A DNA stretch of 64,000 nucleotides. It comes from Microlunatus sp. Gsoil 973 (GTDB lineage: Bacteria; Actinomycetota; Actinomycetes; Propionibacteriales; Propionibacteriaceae). The stretch is from the NCBI RefSeq assembly GCF_009707365.1, contig NZ_CP046122.1, positions 1,302,001-1,366,000 of the forward strand, in the 5' to 3' direction. The translations under genes and the position numbers were made by a program. Positions 39,322-48,535 of this stretch are shown in pieces. Under the pieces are notes generated by a model, which searched no databases, had not been told where the DNA came from, and worked only from the letters and a program-made list of their open reading frames with translations. How positions within the stretch are numbered: the stretch's first letter is position 1; every line of letters begins with the position of its first letter.

Positions 39322-42300
39322 ATGTCCCTGGCTGTCGCGGACCGCCTGCCGGTTGTGTTGCGCCGGTTCACGACGGATCTCGGAGCCGGTCTGCTCACCG
39401 GCGCTGTGCTGATCGCCGCTGCGGCACTAACGGTGTCGGCGATCCCCGCCGACGGCCCGGTACTTCGCTTGGCCGGCCCGGCACTGATGACCGCCGGAGC
39501 GCTGCTGATCGTTCTGCGATTCCCGCGGACGGCGAACCCGAATGATCCGCGGGAGTCAATCTATTCTGCCGGGGCACTGGGCCGGGTCGTCGGGATCCGG
39601 AACGGATTCGGCGGACTCGGCCGGTTCGCCGGGCTGCGGATGTTGTTGGTGGCTGTGCTGCTGCCGGCGGCCGCCGGGCGCGGCCCGGCGATCGATGACC
39701 CGGCCGGCGTGTGGTGGGCGGCTCTGGCCGCGGCCGGGTTCGTGCTGACGACGGCCGCCGAGCCGTTCGTTGTCCGGCTGTTGCGGCTGCCGACGCCGTA
39801 CGCGATCAGGTTGCCCGGCCTCCCGGTGCTGCCGGCGCGGATCCGGTACGGCTGGCTGCCCGGGCATACCGGCGTGCTGGCAGTCGTGCTGGCGACGTTG
39901 CTCGAGGTCTTCGGCGCTCCGGGTTGGATGTTGCCGGTGATGGCGATGCTCGGCGCAGTCCCGTTGGCGGCGGTGGTCCTTCGGGTGCGGACGCGACGCC
40001 GGATCGCCGGCCGGATCCGCGGCCTGCTTCCCGCAGCGGTCGCCCGCTACGCTCCGCAGTTCGTCCTCTACACCGCACGGCCGGACGATGCCTCCTATCA
40101 ATTGACCATGTGGTTGCCCTATCTGGAGCGGGCCGGGCGTCCGTTCCTGATCGTCACTCGCGACGAACTGCCGGCGGAGGCCGTTGCTGCCCGGTGCGCT
40201 GTCCCGGTGGTCTGCTGTCGGGCCGCGGCCGATCTCGACCTGATCATGAACGAATCGCTGCGCGCCGCCTTCTACGTCAACGCCTCCTCCGGGAACGGCG
40301 CGCTGATCCGCTACCACCAACTCACCCACGTCTATCTGGGTCACGGGGACTCCGACAAGCCGCCGTCCTACAACCCGACCCACGCGATGTACGACCGGAT
40401 CTTCACCGCCGGCCCGGCGGCCAACCGCCGGTACGGTGATCATGGAGTGCTGATCGATCCGGCGAAGTTCCGGGTGGTCGGCAGGCCGCAGGTGGAAGTG
40501 GTCCGGTCGATCGATCCGGCTCGGCGGGCCGAACGAATGGCTGGTGGACGTCCAGTGGCCCTCTACGCGCCCACCTGGAAGGGTCACGTCAGCGAGACGG
40601 CGCTGTCATCGCTGGATCGCGCGGAGGCGATCGTCACCGCCCTGCTGGAGCGGGACGCCGCCGTGGTCTTCCGGCCGCATCCGTTCAGCTATGACGATCC
40701 CCAGGACGCCGTGATCATCGAACGGGTCAAGACGATGCTGGCCGCAGACGAGCGCCGCAGCGATCGCCGGCACCGTTATGGCCCGGACGCCGAGAGCGAA
40801 CTGGACGCTTTCGGTTGCATGAACGTCGCGGATCTGCTGATCTCCGACGTGTCCAGCGTGGTCTCGGACTTCCTGCAATCGGGCAAGCCGTACGCCATGA
40901 TCGCCCCGCCGGGCATCGATGCCGCAGGTTTCGTCGCCGCCTATCCGGTGGCCAGGGCCGGCTATCTGGTTGATCATGATCTTGCCTCGCTGCCCGAGGT
41001 GCTTGACGAGCTGTTGGTGCCCGTCGGCGACCGGCTGGCACCGATCCGTGCCGATGTGCGTGCCGACTATCTCGGTGATTTCCCGGTCGACGGGTATGCC
41101 GATCACTTCGTCCGCGGGGTCCGGGATGCCTGTGACAGCTCGGCGCCGCGGGTCGCCGAGGTCGCCGAATCCGACGACGGGTCGACGACCGTCAGCAAGG
41201 ACACCGTCCGCCGCAATCTGGAGAGTCTCGCCCGGACCATGATCAGCGGAGTGGCGGCAGTGGTCGCCCTGACTGCAGCGGTCGAAGGTTGGGACCTGGC
41301 CGGCCTCATCGCCGGCGCAATCGCGCTGGCAGGGGTGGCCATCACCCTCTGCGGGCAGGCCGCCACCGACCGCGTCCCGACGCTGGACGGCCCACGGATG
41401 ATCATGGTGGTCGCCGGAGCCGCCGTCTCGGCTGGGGATGGGTTGTCGATCCTGCCGATCGGTGTGCTGGTGATGTCGGCCGGGATCGCGGCCGAACCGG
41501 TGATCCGCGGCGCGCTGCGCTACCCGGGTGTGATCGCCACCGGACTTCCGGAACTGACCGTTCCGCAGGCGCCGCGACGCTTCTGGCTGTTGGCGCTGGC
41601 ACCGGCAGCGATCGCCTGGCTCTGTTGGCTGCCGGTGATCACCGGCAGCGAGCCGCTTCGCGTCGTGGTGTTGATCATGGTCGGCTGCTATCTGGTCGCG
41701 TTGATCATCACCGTGTTGCGTGCGCGGGCACGGCTGTCGGCCGCGGTGATCACCGATCGAAGGGTGCCGGCGGTGCTCGCCGAGTATGCCCCGGAGTTCT
41801 GCGTCTATTTCGCCTCGGGGATCGGCGCGCACTATCAGGTCGGCATGTGGTTGCCGTACTTCCGGCGGTTGGGGCGTCGCTTCGTGATCATCACCCGAGC
41901 GTTGCCGATGCACCGGGAGTTGGTCGAGCTGACCGCTGGTACGGGGATCCCGGTGCTGTACCGTCCCACGCTGCGCAGTCTCGAGGACATCGTGGTGCCG
42001 AGCATGCGGATCGCTTATTACGTCAACAATGCTGTCCGCAACACCCACCTGATCGAGCGGCGCGAGCTGACTCATGTCTGGCTCAACCACGGTGATTCGG
42101 AGAAGCCGGCGTGTTACAACCCGGTGCATGCGATCTACGACAGGATCTTCACCGCCGGGCAGGCCGGTATCGACCGCTATGCACGGCACAACGTGATCAT
42201 TCCGGCGGCGAAGTTCACTATTGTCGGCCGGCCGCAGATCGAGCAGATCACCGAAGCGACCGGACCGATCGGCCGGATCACCCGGCCGACCGTACTGTAC

Positions 42301-42891
42301 GCACCAACCTGGCAGGGGCCGTACGCCGACAGCAGGGTCTATTCGCTGCCGGCCGGCCGGCCGATCGTCGAGGCTCTGCTGGACCGCGGGGCGCGGGTGC
42401 TCTTCCGGGCGCACCCGTTCAACTACCGGTTCGCGCCCGACCGCAGGCTGATCGCCGAGATCGGTGCCCTGTTGGAGGCGGATCGGGAGCGTACCGGTAC
42501 CGATCACCGGTGGGGTCCGGCCGCGGAGGACGAGCTGAGTGTTGAGGACTGCTTCAATGCTTCGGATGCGATGATCTGCGATGTGTCTGCGGTGATCTCG
42601 GACTACCTCGCGGCAGCCAAGCCGTTCGCCGTGGTCGCGGTCGGCAGGACCGAGCAGGAATTGATCACCGAGGCACCCGCAGCAGCCGCCGGTTACCCGA
42701 TCGCCGACGACCTCAGCGACCTCTCAGCGGCCCTGGACAAGCTGTTGATCGGCGACCCGAAGGCCACGGATCGGGAGCGGATGCGCCGCTACTATCTCGG
42801 CGATCTGCCGAACCTGCAGGCAGCCGAGGGTTTTCTGCAGGCCAGCCGCGCATTGCTGGACGGCGTCGAACGCGGATCGGTGCCGGCATGA
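39322..42891 (+). CDS. membrane protein with two tandem TagF-like domains
   Basis: About 1189 residues. Each half has an N-terminal pair-rich hydrophobic region (residues 15-230 and 645-800) followed by a TagF-like domain. The motifs differ from canonical enzymes: LGHGDSDKPPSYNP and LNHGDSEKPACYNP replace WHGTPLK. YAPTWKG/YAPTWQG, FRPHPFSY/FRAHPFNY and SDVSSVVSDF/CDVSAVISDY are kept. The halves look like an internal duplication of the 510-residue protein that follows. ATG at 39322 has GGGAG nine bases upstream; a GTG at 39250 is an alternative. The stop overlaps the next start by ATGA. Confidence 0.85.
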   Translation: MSLAVADRLPVVLRRFTTDLGAGLLTGAVLIAAAALTVSAIPADGPVLRLAGPALMTAGALLIVLRFPRTANPNDPRESIYSAGALGRVVGIRNGFGGLGRFAGLRMLLVAVLLPAAAGRGPAIDDPAGVWWAALAAAGFVLTTAAEPFVVRLLRLPTPYAIRLPGLPVLPARIRYGWLPGHTGVLAVVLATLLEVFGAPGWMLPVMAMLGAVPLAAVVLRVRTRRRIAGRIRGLLPAAVARYAPQFVLYTARPDDASYQLTMWLPYLERAGRPFLIVTRDELPAEAVAARCAVPVVCCRAAADLDLIMNESLRAAFYVNASSGNGALIRYHQLTHVYLGHGDSDKPPSYNPTHAMYDRIFTAGPAANRRYGDHGVLIDPAKFRVVGRPQVEVVRSIDPARRAERMAGGRPVALYAPTWKGHVSETALSSLDRAEAIVTALLERDAAVVFRPHPFSYDDPQDAVIIERVKTMLAADERRSDRRHRYGPDAESELDAFGCMNVADLLISDVSSVVSDFLQSGKPYAMIAPPGIDAAGFVAAYPVARAGYLVDHDLASLPEVLDELLVPVGDRLAPIRADVRADYLGDFPVDGYADHFVRGVRDACDSSAPRVAEVAESDDGSTTVSKDTVRRNLESLARTMISGVAAVVALTAAVEGWDLAGLIAGAIALAGVAITLCGQAATDRVPTLDGPRMIMVVAGAAVSAGDGLSILPIGVLVMSAGIAAEPVIRGALRYPGVIATGLPELTVPQAPRRFWLLALAPAAIAWLCWLPVITGSEPLRVVVLIMVGCYLVALIITVLRARARLSAAVITDRRVPAVLAEYAPEFCVYFASGIGAHYQVGMWLPYFRRLGRRFVIITRALPMHRELVELTAGTGIPVLYRPTLRSLEDIVVPSMRIAYYVNNAVRNTHLIERRELTHVWLNHGDSEKPACYNPVHAIYDRIFTAGQAGIDRYARHNVIIPAAKFTIVGRPQIEQITEATGPIGRITRPTVLYAPTWQGPYADSRVYSLPAGRPIVEALLDRGARVLFRAHPFNYRFAPDRRLIAEIGALLEADRERTGTDHRWGPAAEDELSVEDCFNASDAMICDVSAVISDYLAAAKPFAVVAVGRTEQELITEAPAAAAGYPIADDLSDLSAALDKLLIGDPKATDRERMRRYYLGDLPNLQAAEGFLQASRALLDGVERGSVPA

Positions 42892-44420
42892 CGCCGCGGT
42901 CGGTGCTCCGAGCCGTGCTCGGGCAGCTGCCGATGGCTGCGGCGATCGGTCTGGCGCTGGTGGTCATCGCTGTCCTGCGTGGACAGCACTGGCCCGGGGT
43001 CGTCGCCGCGATCGGGACGGCCGGGGCCGTTGCCGGGTTGCCGTTGATCGGTGCGGTGCACGGCCCCAACCCGCCGTCGGGATACCGACTGCCGGGCTAC
43101 CGCAGGCCCGTCCCGGTGCCGACCGGTCGGTGGAGCCAGGGCATCTCAGCACTGATCGTGATGATCATGATCTTCATGATCCTGTTTCTGCCCGGATGGC
43201 TGGTCTTCCTCGGCATGCTGCTGGCCTGGCTCGGACTGTTGATCAATCTGGTGACTGCCTACCTGCGGCGACGCGGCAGACCGCGGCATCGGGAGGTGCT
43301 GCACCGGGCGGTGGCCGCCTACCGGCCGCGGTTCGTGATCTACACCGGTCGGCGGAACGATGCGTCGTACCAGTTGGCGATGTGGGTCCCGATCCTCGAA
43401 CGGCTACAGCTGCCCTACCTGGTGGCGTTGAGTTTCCCCGAGGCGCTGGCATCGACCCGGGCGATCACCAAGGCGCCGATCGTCCTGCTGCCGACCGGCA
43501 GCGACCTCGACGCGATCATGGTCCCCGGCCTGCGGGCCGCGTTCTACGTCAACGGGATCGCGGAGAACTCGACCCTGGTCAATTATCGGAACCTGACCCA
43601 CATCTATCTCGGACACGGTGACTCGGACAAGGAGTTGTCGGTGCACCCGATGCACGGCATGTTCGACCGGGTGTTCGTCGCGGGCCAGGCAGCCATCGAC
43701 CGCTACGGGCAGGCCGGCGTGAAGATTCCGGCCAGCAAGTTCGTGATCGTCGGCCGGCCGCAGACCGCCGGCCTGCGCGGCGCCGGCCGGCCGATCGGTG
43801 AGGTGGATCCGCCGTCGGTGTTGTATGCACCGACCTGGCGGGGTTACAACGCGCACACCACGCTCAGCTCCCTTCCGGTCGGACCGGCCGTCGTCGACGC
43901 GCTGCTGCGTCGGGGAGTGGTGGTCAGTTTCCGGCCCCATCCGTTCAGCTGGCTGGGCGCCCGGGAACGGTCGGAGATCTCGGCGATCGACGATCTGCTG
44001 CGCAGGGACCGGGACGACTCCGGCCGGCCGCACCGGACGGCTGCCGAGCACCGGAACACGCCGGTGGCCGAGGAGATCGACTTCTCCGATGCGTTGGTCA
44101 CCGACATCGGCAGTGTGCTGGTCGACTACTTCGCGACCGGGAAACCCTACGCCGTGGTGCTTCCGCCCGGTCAGTCGCCGACGACCGCACGAACCGATCT
44201 GCCCAGCACGGCTGCCGCCTACCTGATCAGCTACGACACCCTGATCGGGGGACCGGATCAGAGCGTCGAGCAGGTCCTCGACGAACTGCTGGTCAAGGAT
44301 CCGCTCGCCGGCCGGCGCCCTGCGGTGGCCCGGCACTATCTCGGCGAACAGCCCGGCGACGACCGTCCCTTCCTGGACGCGGTCAGGCGCGTCATCGGCC
44401 ATCCCGAACCCGCCCGCTGA
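42888..44420 (+). CDS. membrane-anchored TagF-like polyol-phosphate transferase
   Basis: 510 residues. Hydrophobic segments at about 10-60 and 82-125, then a single TagF-like domain of the HGDSDK subtype: LTHIYLGHGDSDKELSVHP, VGRPQ, YAPTWRGYN, FRPHPFSW and TDIGSVLVDYFATGKPYAVV. It overlaps the tandem-domain gene by ATGA and shares its architecture in single form. The conserved His-Gly-Asp and the PTW, HP and DxxS elements imply retained catalysis. The acceptor and polyol are not known. Confidence 0.85.
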   Translation: MTPRSVLRAVLGQLPMAAAIGLALVVIAVLRGQHWPGVVAAIGTAGAVAGLPLIGAVHGPNPPSGYRLPGYRRPVPVPTGRWSQGISALIVMIMIFMILFLPGWLVFLGMLLAWLGLLINLVTAYLRRRGRPRHREVLHRAVAAYRPRFVIYTGRRNDASYQLAMWVPILERLQLPYLVALSFPEALASTRAITKAPIVLLPTGSDLDAIMVPGLRAAFYVNGIAENSTLVNYRNLTHIYLGHGDSDKELSVHPMHGMFDRVFVAGQAAIDRYGQAGVKIPASKFVIVGRPQTAGLRGAGRPIGEVDPPSVLYAPTWRGYNAHTTLSSLPVGPAVVDALLRRGVVVSFRPHPFSWLGARERSEISAIDDLLRRDRDDSGRPHRTAAEHRNTPVAEEIDFSDALVTDIGSVLVDYFATGKPYAVVLPPGQSPTTARTDLPSTAAAYLISYDTLIGGPDQSVEQVLDELLVKDPLAGRRPAVARHYLGEQPGDDRPFLDAVRRVIGHPEPAR

Positions 44421-44446
44421 CCGGTCCCTCCCCGCATTCGGACCGG
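44421..44446. terminator. possible terminator between convergent genes
   Basis: Seven-base stem CCGGTCC/GGACCGG with a twelve-base loop right after the TagF stop, in the 44-bp gap before the exonuclease stop. No T-run. Confidence 0.35.
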
Positions 44447-44464
44447 CGACGGCCGCAGGACGCC

Positions 44465-45463
44465 TCAGCCGAGGGCCGCCAGCACGCGATCACCACTGCC
44501 GCCGAGTCCGAGCGTCTCGGTCAACTCGGCGAAGCGTTGCGGATCGGCCGGAGCAGTCGGCAGTTCAAGATCATCGAGGCTGACCCCGAGATCAAGATCG
44601 TCGCGTACGCCGACGACCTCCGGTGCGACGGCGAGGTACTCGATGGCCGCGGTCAGTTTGGCGCGCACGCCCGGTGCGATCGACGAGTCCGGCGCGGCGA
44701 CAGCCTGGATGATGCCGTCCAGGTTCCCGTACTTGGTGATCAGATTCGCGGCGGTCTTCTCGCCCACCCCGGCGACTCCGGGCAGCCCGTCGGAAGGATC
44801 GCCTTTCAGAGTGGCGAAATCCCGGTAGCCCGCAGCCGGCACGCCGAACCGCGCCTGCAGCCAGGCATCGTCCACGCGGTCGTGGTTGCCCACGCCGCGG
44901 GCCGTGTAGAGCACCCGGATCTGCCGGTCGTCGTCGACGAGTTGGAACAGGTCCCGGTCGCCGGTGACCACGTCGACCGGGATCCCGGCGGTCCGGGCCA
45001 GGGTGCCGATCACGTCGTCGGCCTCATAACCGTCCTTCCCGACGATCGCCAGGCCGAGTGCCGAGAGGCTGTCGATGATCATCGGCACCTGGGCCGCGAG
45101 ATCGGCCGGCGAGTCCTCGAGCTGGGTCGCCTTCGAATGTGACATCTCGGCGATCCCGGTCTGGCTGCCGGTGGCCACCCGATGGGCCTTGTAGCCGGGG
45201 ATCAGCTCCACCCGCCAGGCCGGACGCCAGTCATTGTCCCAACAACAGGCGAGGTGGGTCGGCCGGTACTCGGTCACCAGCCGGGCGATGAAGTCGAGCA
45301 GACCGCGTACGGCATTGACCGGGCGCCCGTCCGGGGTCCGCATGCTGTCCGGCACGCCGAAGAACGCGCGGAAGTACAGCGAAGCGGTGTCCAACAGCAG
45401 CAGCCGGGGTTCGTCGGGATTTTGGTGCGACACAGGAGGAAATTCTGGCACGCTTGGCTCCAT
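44465..45463 (-). CDS. 5'-3' exonuclease (PolI-type FEN domain)
   Basis: 332 residues resembling the N-terminal domain of DNA polymerase I. Metal-binding acidics appear in LLLLDTASLYFRAFFG, GYEADDVIGTLA and VTGDRDLFQLVDD. A helix-hairpin-helix, GDPSDGLPGVAGVGEKTAANL, follows. Stand-alone forms of this FEN-like nuclease remove flaps and RNA primers. ATG at 45463 would share the CATG at 45461-45464 with the divergent Lrp gene; GTG at 45433 (VSHQNPDEPRLLLL) avoids that and is a good alternative start. Confidence 0.9.
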   Translation of the reverse strand: MEPSVPEFPPVSHQNPDEPRLLLLDTASLYFRAFFGVPDSMRTPDGRPVNAVRGLLDFIARLVTEYRPTHLACCWDNDWRPAWRVELIPGYKAHRVATGSQTGIAEMSHSKATQLEDSPADLAAQVPMIIDSLSALGLAIVGKDGYEADDVIGTLARTAGIPVDVVTGDRDLFQLVDDDRQIRVLYTARGVGNHDRVDDAWLQARFGVPAAGYRDFATLKGDPSDGLPGVAGVGEKTAANLITKYGNLDGIIQAVAAPDSSIAPGVRAKLTAAIEYLAVAPEVVGVRDDLDLGVSLDDLELPTAPADPQRFAELTETLGLGGSGDRVLAALG

Positions 45464-45899
45464 GGAGAAGCTCGACCGACAAATCCTCTCGCTGCTCGCC
45501 CGCGACGGCAGGATGTCCTACACCGACATCGGCAAGACGACAGGGCTGTCCACCTCGGCCGCACAGCAGCGGGTGCGAAAGCTCGAGCAGCGTGGAGTGA
45601 TCAGCGGCTACAAGGCGGTCATCGCCCCGGAACAGCTTGGGCTGATGCTCACCGCCTTCGTCGAGGTCAAGCCGTTCTTCGCCGAGCAGCCGGACGACAC
45701 TCCGGAACTGCTCCGCGACATCGAGCAGATCGTCTCCTGTTACTCGGTCGCCGGTGAGGCCAACTACCTGCTCAAGGTGCAGGTCGGGAACGCCGCGGAG
45801 CTGGAGGACCTGCTGGCCGTCATTCGCAGCAAGGGCAAGGTCTCCACCCACACCACCGTCGTGCTGTCTGTGCCGTACGAAGATCGTCCGGCCGTCTGA
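45462..45899 (+). CDS. Lrp/AsnC-family transcriptional regulator
   Basis: 145 residues. N-terminal winged helix MEKLDRQILSLLARDGRMSY... with recognition helix STSAAQQRVRKLEQRGVI, then a C-terminal RAM/AsnC ligand domain (VAGEANYLLKVQVGNAAEL). Lrp-type proteins form octamers around DNA and respond to amino acids. The ATG overlaps the possible start of the divergent exonuclease gene, and AGGAGG lies 22 bases upstream, too far to be an ordinary ribosome-binding site, so a leaderless transcript is possible. Confidence 0.9.
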   Translation: MEKLDRQILSLLARDGRMSYTDIGKTTGLSTSAAQQRVRKLEQRGVISGYKAVIAPEQLGLMLTAFVEVKPFFAEQPDDTPELLRDIEQIVSCYSVAGEANYLLKVQVGNAAELEDLLAVIRSKGKVSTHTTVVLSVPYEDRPAV

Positions 45900-45976
45900 T
45901 CGCAGGTACCCTCGGGTGGTGCTCGAACGTGAGGTCCTGACCGCCCCCGTGGCCGGCGAAGCCCCAGCCCGGCGAG

Positions 45977-47641
45977 GTGGTGGCGGGCCGCGACACCCGC
46001 AGCGGTGTCGGCACCGGTCGGCAGAGCAGTGGCGGAACCGTCCGGATGCCGCTGCTGCTCAGACTTCTGGTTGCCGCCCTCTCCGGTCTGTGTGTGGCGT
46101 TCGCCTTCCAGCCGTACGCTATCTGGCCGCTGACCTTCGTCGGCGTCGCCGGACTGACCCTGGCCGCCCACGGCACCCGACCGCGACGGGCGTTCCTCAC
46201 CGGCTATGTCTTCGGGCTGGCGATGTTGACGGTCGCCATCGGTTGGGTGCGGGTGATCGTGGGCGGTGGTGCGGTCGCGTACCTGGGAGTTTTCGGTCTG
46301 GTCGGATTCGAGGCGCTGGCGTTCGGACTGCTGGCCGTGGCGATCACCGTGATCGGCCGGCTCCCGTTCTGGCCGGTGATGGCGGCTGCCGCCTGGACCG
46401 GTGTCGAGTACCTCTATTCCCGCTACCCGTTCGGCGGCTTCGGCTGGACCCGGATCGCCTATACCGTGGTCGGCACGCCGCTGGACGGACTGCTGCCGAT
46501 GATCGGCGTCGCCGGGCTGTCCTTCACGGTTGCTCTGCTGGCGCAGTCGGTGGCCTGGTTGGCGCTCGGCCTGATCACCGGCCGGCTGCGGCGGCTCGTG
46601 CGACCGCGCCTGGTCGTCGCCCCGCTGGCGCTCTGGGTCGGGCTCGTCGGTGCCGGATTCGGCCTGCAACACTGGAATCCGGATCCGAGCAACGGCATCG
46701 GCGAGATCGCGCATGTCGGAATCGTTCAGGGCAACGTTCCGGGCGAGGGCATCGACGCGATGGGCCGGATGCGTACGGTGACCGCAAACCACGTGGCGGA
46801 GACCGAGAAACTCATCGGGCAGGTCGACGAGGGCCGGTATCGGCGGCCCGACTTCATTCTGTGGCCGGAGAACTCGACCGATATCGATCCCACGGCCGAC
46901 CCGATCACGGCCGACCAGGTGGAGACCGCCGCCGTGGCTGCCGGCAAGCCGATCTTCGTCGGCGCCGTGATGAACGGTCCGGGCCCGGACGAACGTCAGA
47001 CCAGCGGCCTGTGGTGGGACCCCAAGCGCGGCATCATCGCCCGCTACGACAAGCGCAACCTCGTGCCGTTCGGCGAGTGGATCCCGTTCCGCAAGCAGTT
47101 GCTGCCGCACTTCCCGATCCTGCAACTGGTCGGCCCCCAGTCGGTGCCCGGCACCAAGCCCGGCGCGCTCAGGGTGCCGATCACCCTCGGCGGCGCGACC
47201 CAGCACGAGGTGGTCGTCGGCGACGCGATCTGTTTCGAACTCGCCTACGACGACACCATCTACGACGTGATCAACTCCGGCGCCGAGGTGTTCATGGTGC
47301 AGAGCAACAACGCCACCTACACCGGGACCGGCCAGGTCGCCCAGCAGTTCGCCATCACCCGGGCGCGGGCGATGGAGACCCGACGGGAGATCGCGGTGGC
47401 AACCACCAACGGCGTCTCCGGTTTCATCGGCAGGGACGGCCGGGTCGAGTGGCAGACCGCGGAGCGTACGGCGGCAGCAACGGTGGTCGACATGCCGTTG
47501 CGGACCGCGATCACGCCCGCGGTCCGGGTCGCTCCGTGGCTGGATCGCGGCCTCGCCGCAGCCGCGCTGGTCTGCTGCATCGCCGGTGTGGTCGTCGGGC
47601 GCCGGCAGCGGCGGGCCGGGAGCCCGGATTTGGCCGGATGA
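45977..47641 (+). CDS. lnt: apolipoprotein N-acyltransferase
   Basis: 554 residues. About six TM segments in residues 25-225 (QPYAIWPLTFVGVAGLTL near 45), then a periplasmic nitrilase-like domain. The triad is visible: Glu in FILWPENSTD, Lys in ARYDKRNLVPFGEW and Cys in VGDAICFELAYDD. It adds the third acyl chain to the N-terminal cysteine of lipoproteins. GTG GTG at 45977-45982; an ATG at 46046 is also possible. In mycobacteria Lnt is fused or adjacent to Ppm1 polyprenol-mannose synthase, which is absent here. fxsA follows by 38 bases. Confidence 0.9.
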   Translation: MVAGRDTRSGVGTGRQSSGGTVRMPLLLRLLVAALSGLCVAFAFQPYAIWPLTFVGVAGLTLAAHGTRPRRAFLTGYVFGLAMLTVAIGWVRVIVGGGAVAYLGVFGLVGFEALAFGLLAVAITVIGRLPFWPVMAAAAWTGVEYLYSRYPFGGFGWTRIAYTVVGTPLDGLLPMIGVAGLSFTVALLAQSVAWLALGLITGRLRRLVRPRLVVAPLALWVGLVGAGFGLQHWNPDPSNGIGEIAHVGIVQGNVPGEGIDAMGRMRTVTANHVAETEKLIGQVDEGRYRRPDFILWPENSTDIDPTADPITADQVETAAVAAGKPIFVGAVMNGPGPDERQTSGLWWDPKRGIIARYDKRNLVPFGEWIPFRKQLLPHFPILQLVGPQSVPGTKPGALRVPITLGGATQHEVVVGDAICFELAYDDTIYDVINSGAEVFMVQSNNATYTGTGQVAQQFAITRARAMETRREIAVATTNGVSGFIGRDGRVEWQTAERTAAATVVDMPLRTAITPAVRVAPWLDRGLAAAALVCCIAGVVVGRRQRRAGSPDLAG

Positions 47642-47678
47642 GAGACACTCGGGACATGGCGCGGCGACGGGTGGAACG

Positions 47679-48239
47679 GTGATCCGGCTCGGACGGCGGT
47701 GGCTGGCGGTCGTGGTCGGCCTGTTCGTCGTTCTGCCGATCATCGACATCTGGCTGCTGGTGATCATCGGGCACCGGATCGGTGCGCTGCCGGTGGTCCT
47801 GTTGCTGATCGCCGAGGCGGCGCTGGGCGGTTGGCTGATCCGCCGGCGCTGGCGATCCTTCTGGCGTACTCTTTCCGACTCAACCAGCGGGCCGATCGAC
47901 GTACTCCGACCCGGCGAGTCGATCGGGCAGGCAATCGACACGATGCTGGTCGTCGTCGGTGGTGTTGCGCTCATCGTTCCCGGACTGATCACCGACCTGG
48001 TCGGGGTGATCTGCCTTGTCCCGTACACCCGGAGGTTCCCGGCAGCGCTGCTCCGCCGGGCTGTCGAGCGCAGGATGCCCGGGCTCGGTGACCTTGCCAC
48101 CCCGGGGCCTCAACGGTCCGGCTACGGCGACGTGATCGAGGGTGAGGTTGTCGCCGAGGGACCGGCGAACGGGTCGGGCCGCGGCCCGCACGATCCCGAT
48201 GAACCGGTGGTCATCCGCGGCGAGGTCAGTGAACGCTGA
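47679..48239 (+). CDS. fxsA: FxsA-family membrane protein
   Basis: 186 residues. GTG start gives IRLGRRWLAVVVGLFVVLPI as TM1, then IGALPVVLLLIAEAALGGWLI and MLVVVGGVALIVPGLITDLVG, the typical FxsA core with its GxxLIxPGxxTD element. The tail is hydrophilic and acidic. FxsA is named for F-plasmid exclusion suppression of phage T7 in E. coli; its normal job is unknown. It sits next to lnt, a neighbourhood kept in many actinobacteria. Confidence 0.88.
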   Translation: MIRLGRRWLAVVVGLFVVLPIIDIWLLVIIGHRIGALPVVLLLIAEAALGGWLIRRRWRSFWRTLSDSTSGPIDVLRPGESIGQAIDTMLVVVGGVALIVPGLITDLVGVICLVPYTRRFPAALLRRAVERRMPGLGDLATPGPQRSGYGDVIEGEVVAEGPANGSGRGPHDPDEPVVIRGEVSER

Positions 48240-48282
48240 CCCGCAGGGTCCATCATCGCTGACTCGCCGGGTCGATCGTCGC

Positions 48283-48456
48283 CGCACCAGTTCGTCGGCT
48301 TCGCACCAGTTCGTCGGCTTCGCACCAGCTGCAGCCGGTGCGCGGGCGAGTCGGGGGCGCGCGGGCGAGTAGGGGGTGCGCGGGCGAGTAGAGGGTGCGC
48401 GGACGAGTAAAGGGTGCGCGGACGAGTAAAGGGTGCGGCGCCGACCAGAGGATGCG
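48283..48456. repeat. 19-bp-periodic inverted repeat array, second locus
   Basis: CGCACC at 48283, 48302 and 48321; a TGCAG-containing ten-base centre; then reverse-complement hexamers at 48337, 48356 (GGCGCG), 48375, 48394, 48413, 48432 and 48451 (GATGCG), all spaced 19 bases. The unit and the turn are the same as at 27.9-28.3 kb, but here the reverse side is longer (seven units against three). It fills the gap between the convergent fxsA and rbpA genes. No coding potential. Confidence 0.9.
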
Positions 48457-48484
48457 GGACCGAAGGATGCGGGCACACAAGAAA

Positions 48485-48516
48485 GGGCGTCGACACCCGG
48501 ATGGTTGTCGACGCCC
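48485..48516 (-). terminator. rho-independent terminator of rbpA
   Basis: Perfect 11-base stem GGGCGTCGACA/TGTCGACGCCC with a ten-base loop. On the minus strand it is followed by TTTCTTG, a short U-rich tail, 20 bases past the rbpA stop. Confidence 0.8.
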
Positions 48517-48535
48517 CTTGTCAGGCCTTGATGAA

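Noticed and set aside
37215-39545. 776-codon plus-strand frame
   Set aside because: Antisense to the GT2-TagF gene, which has complete motifs on the minus strand.
40606-42507. 633-codon minus-strand frame
   Set aside because: Shadow of the tandem TagF gene; no motifs, biased Arg/Asp/Gln composition.
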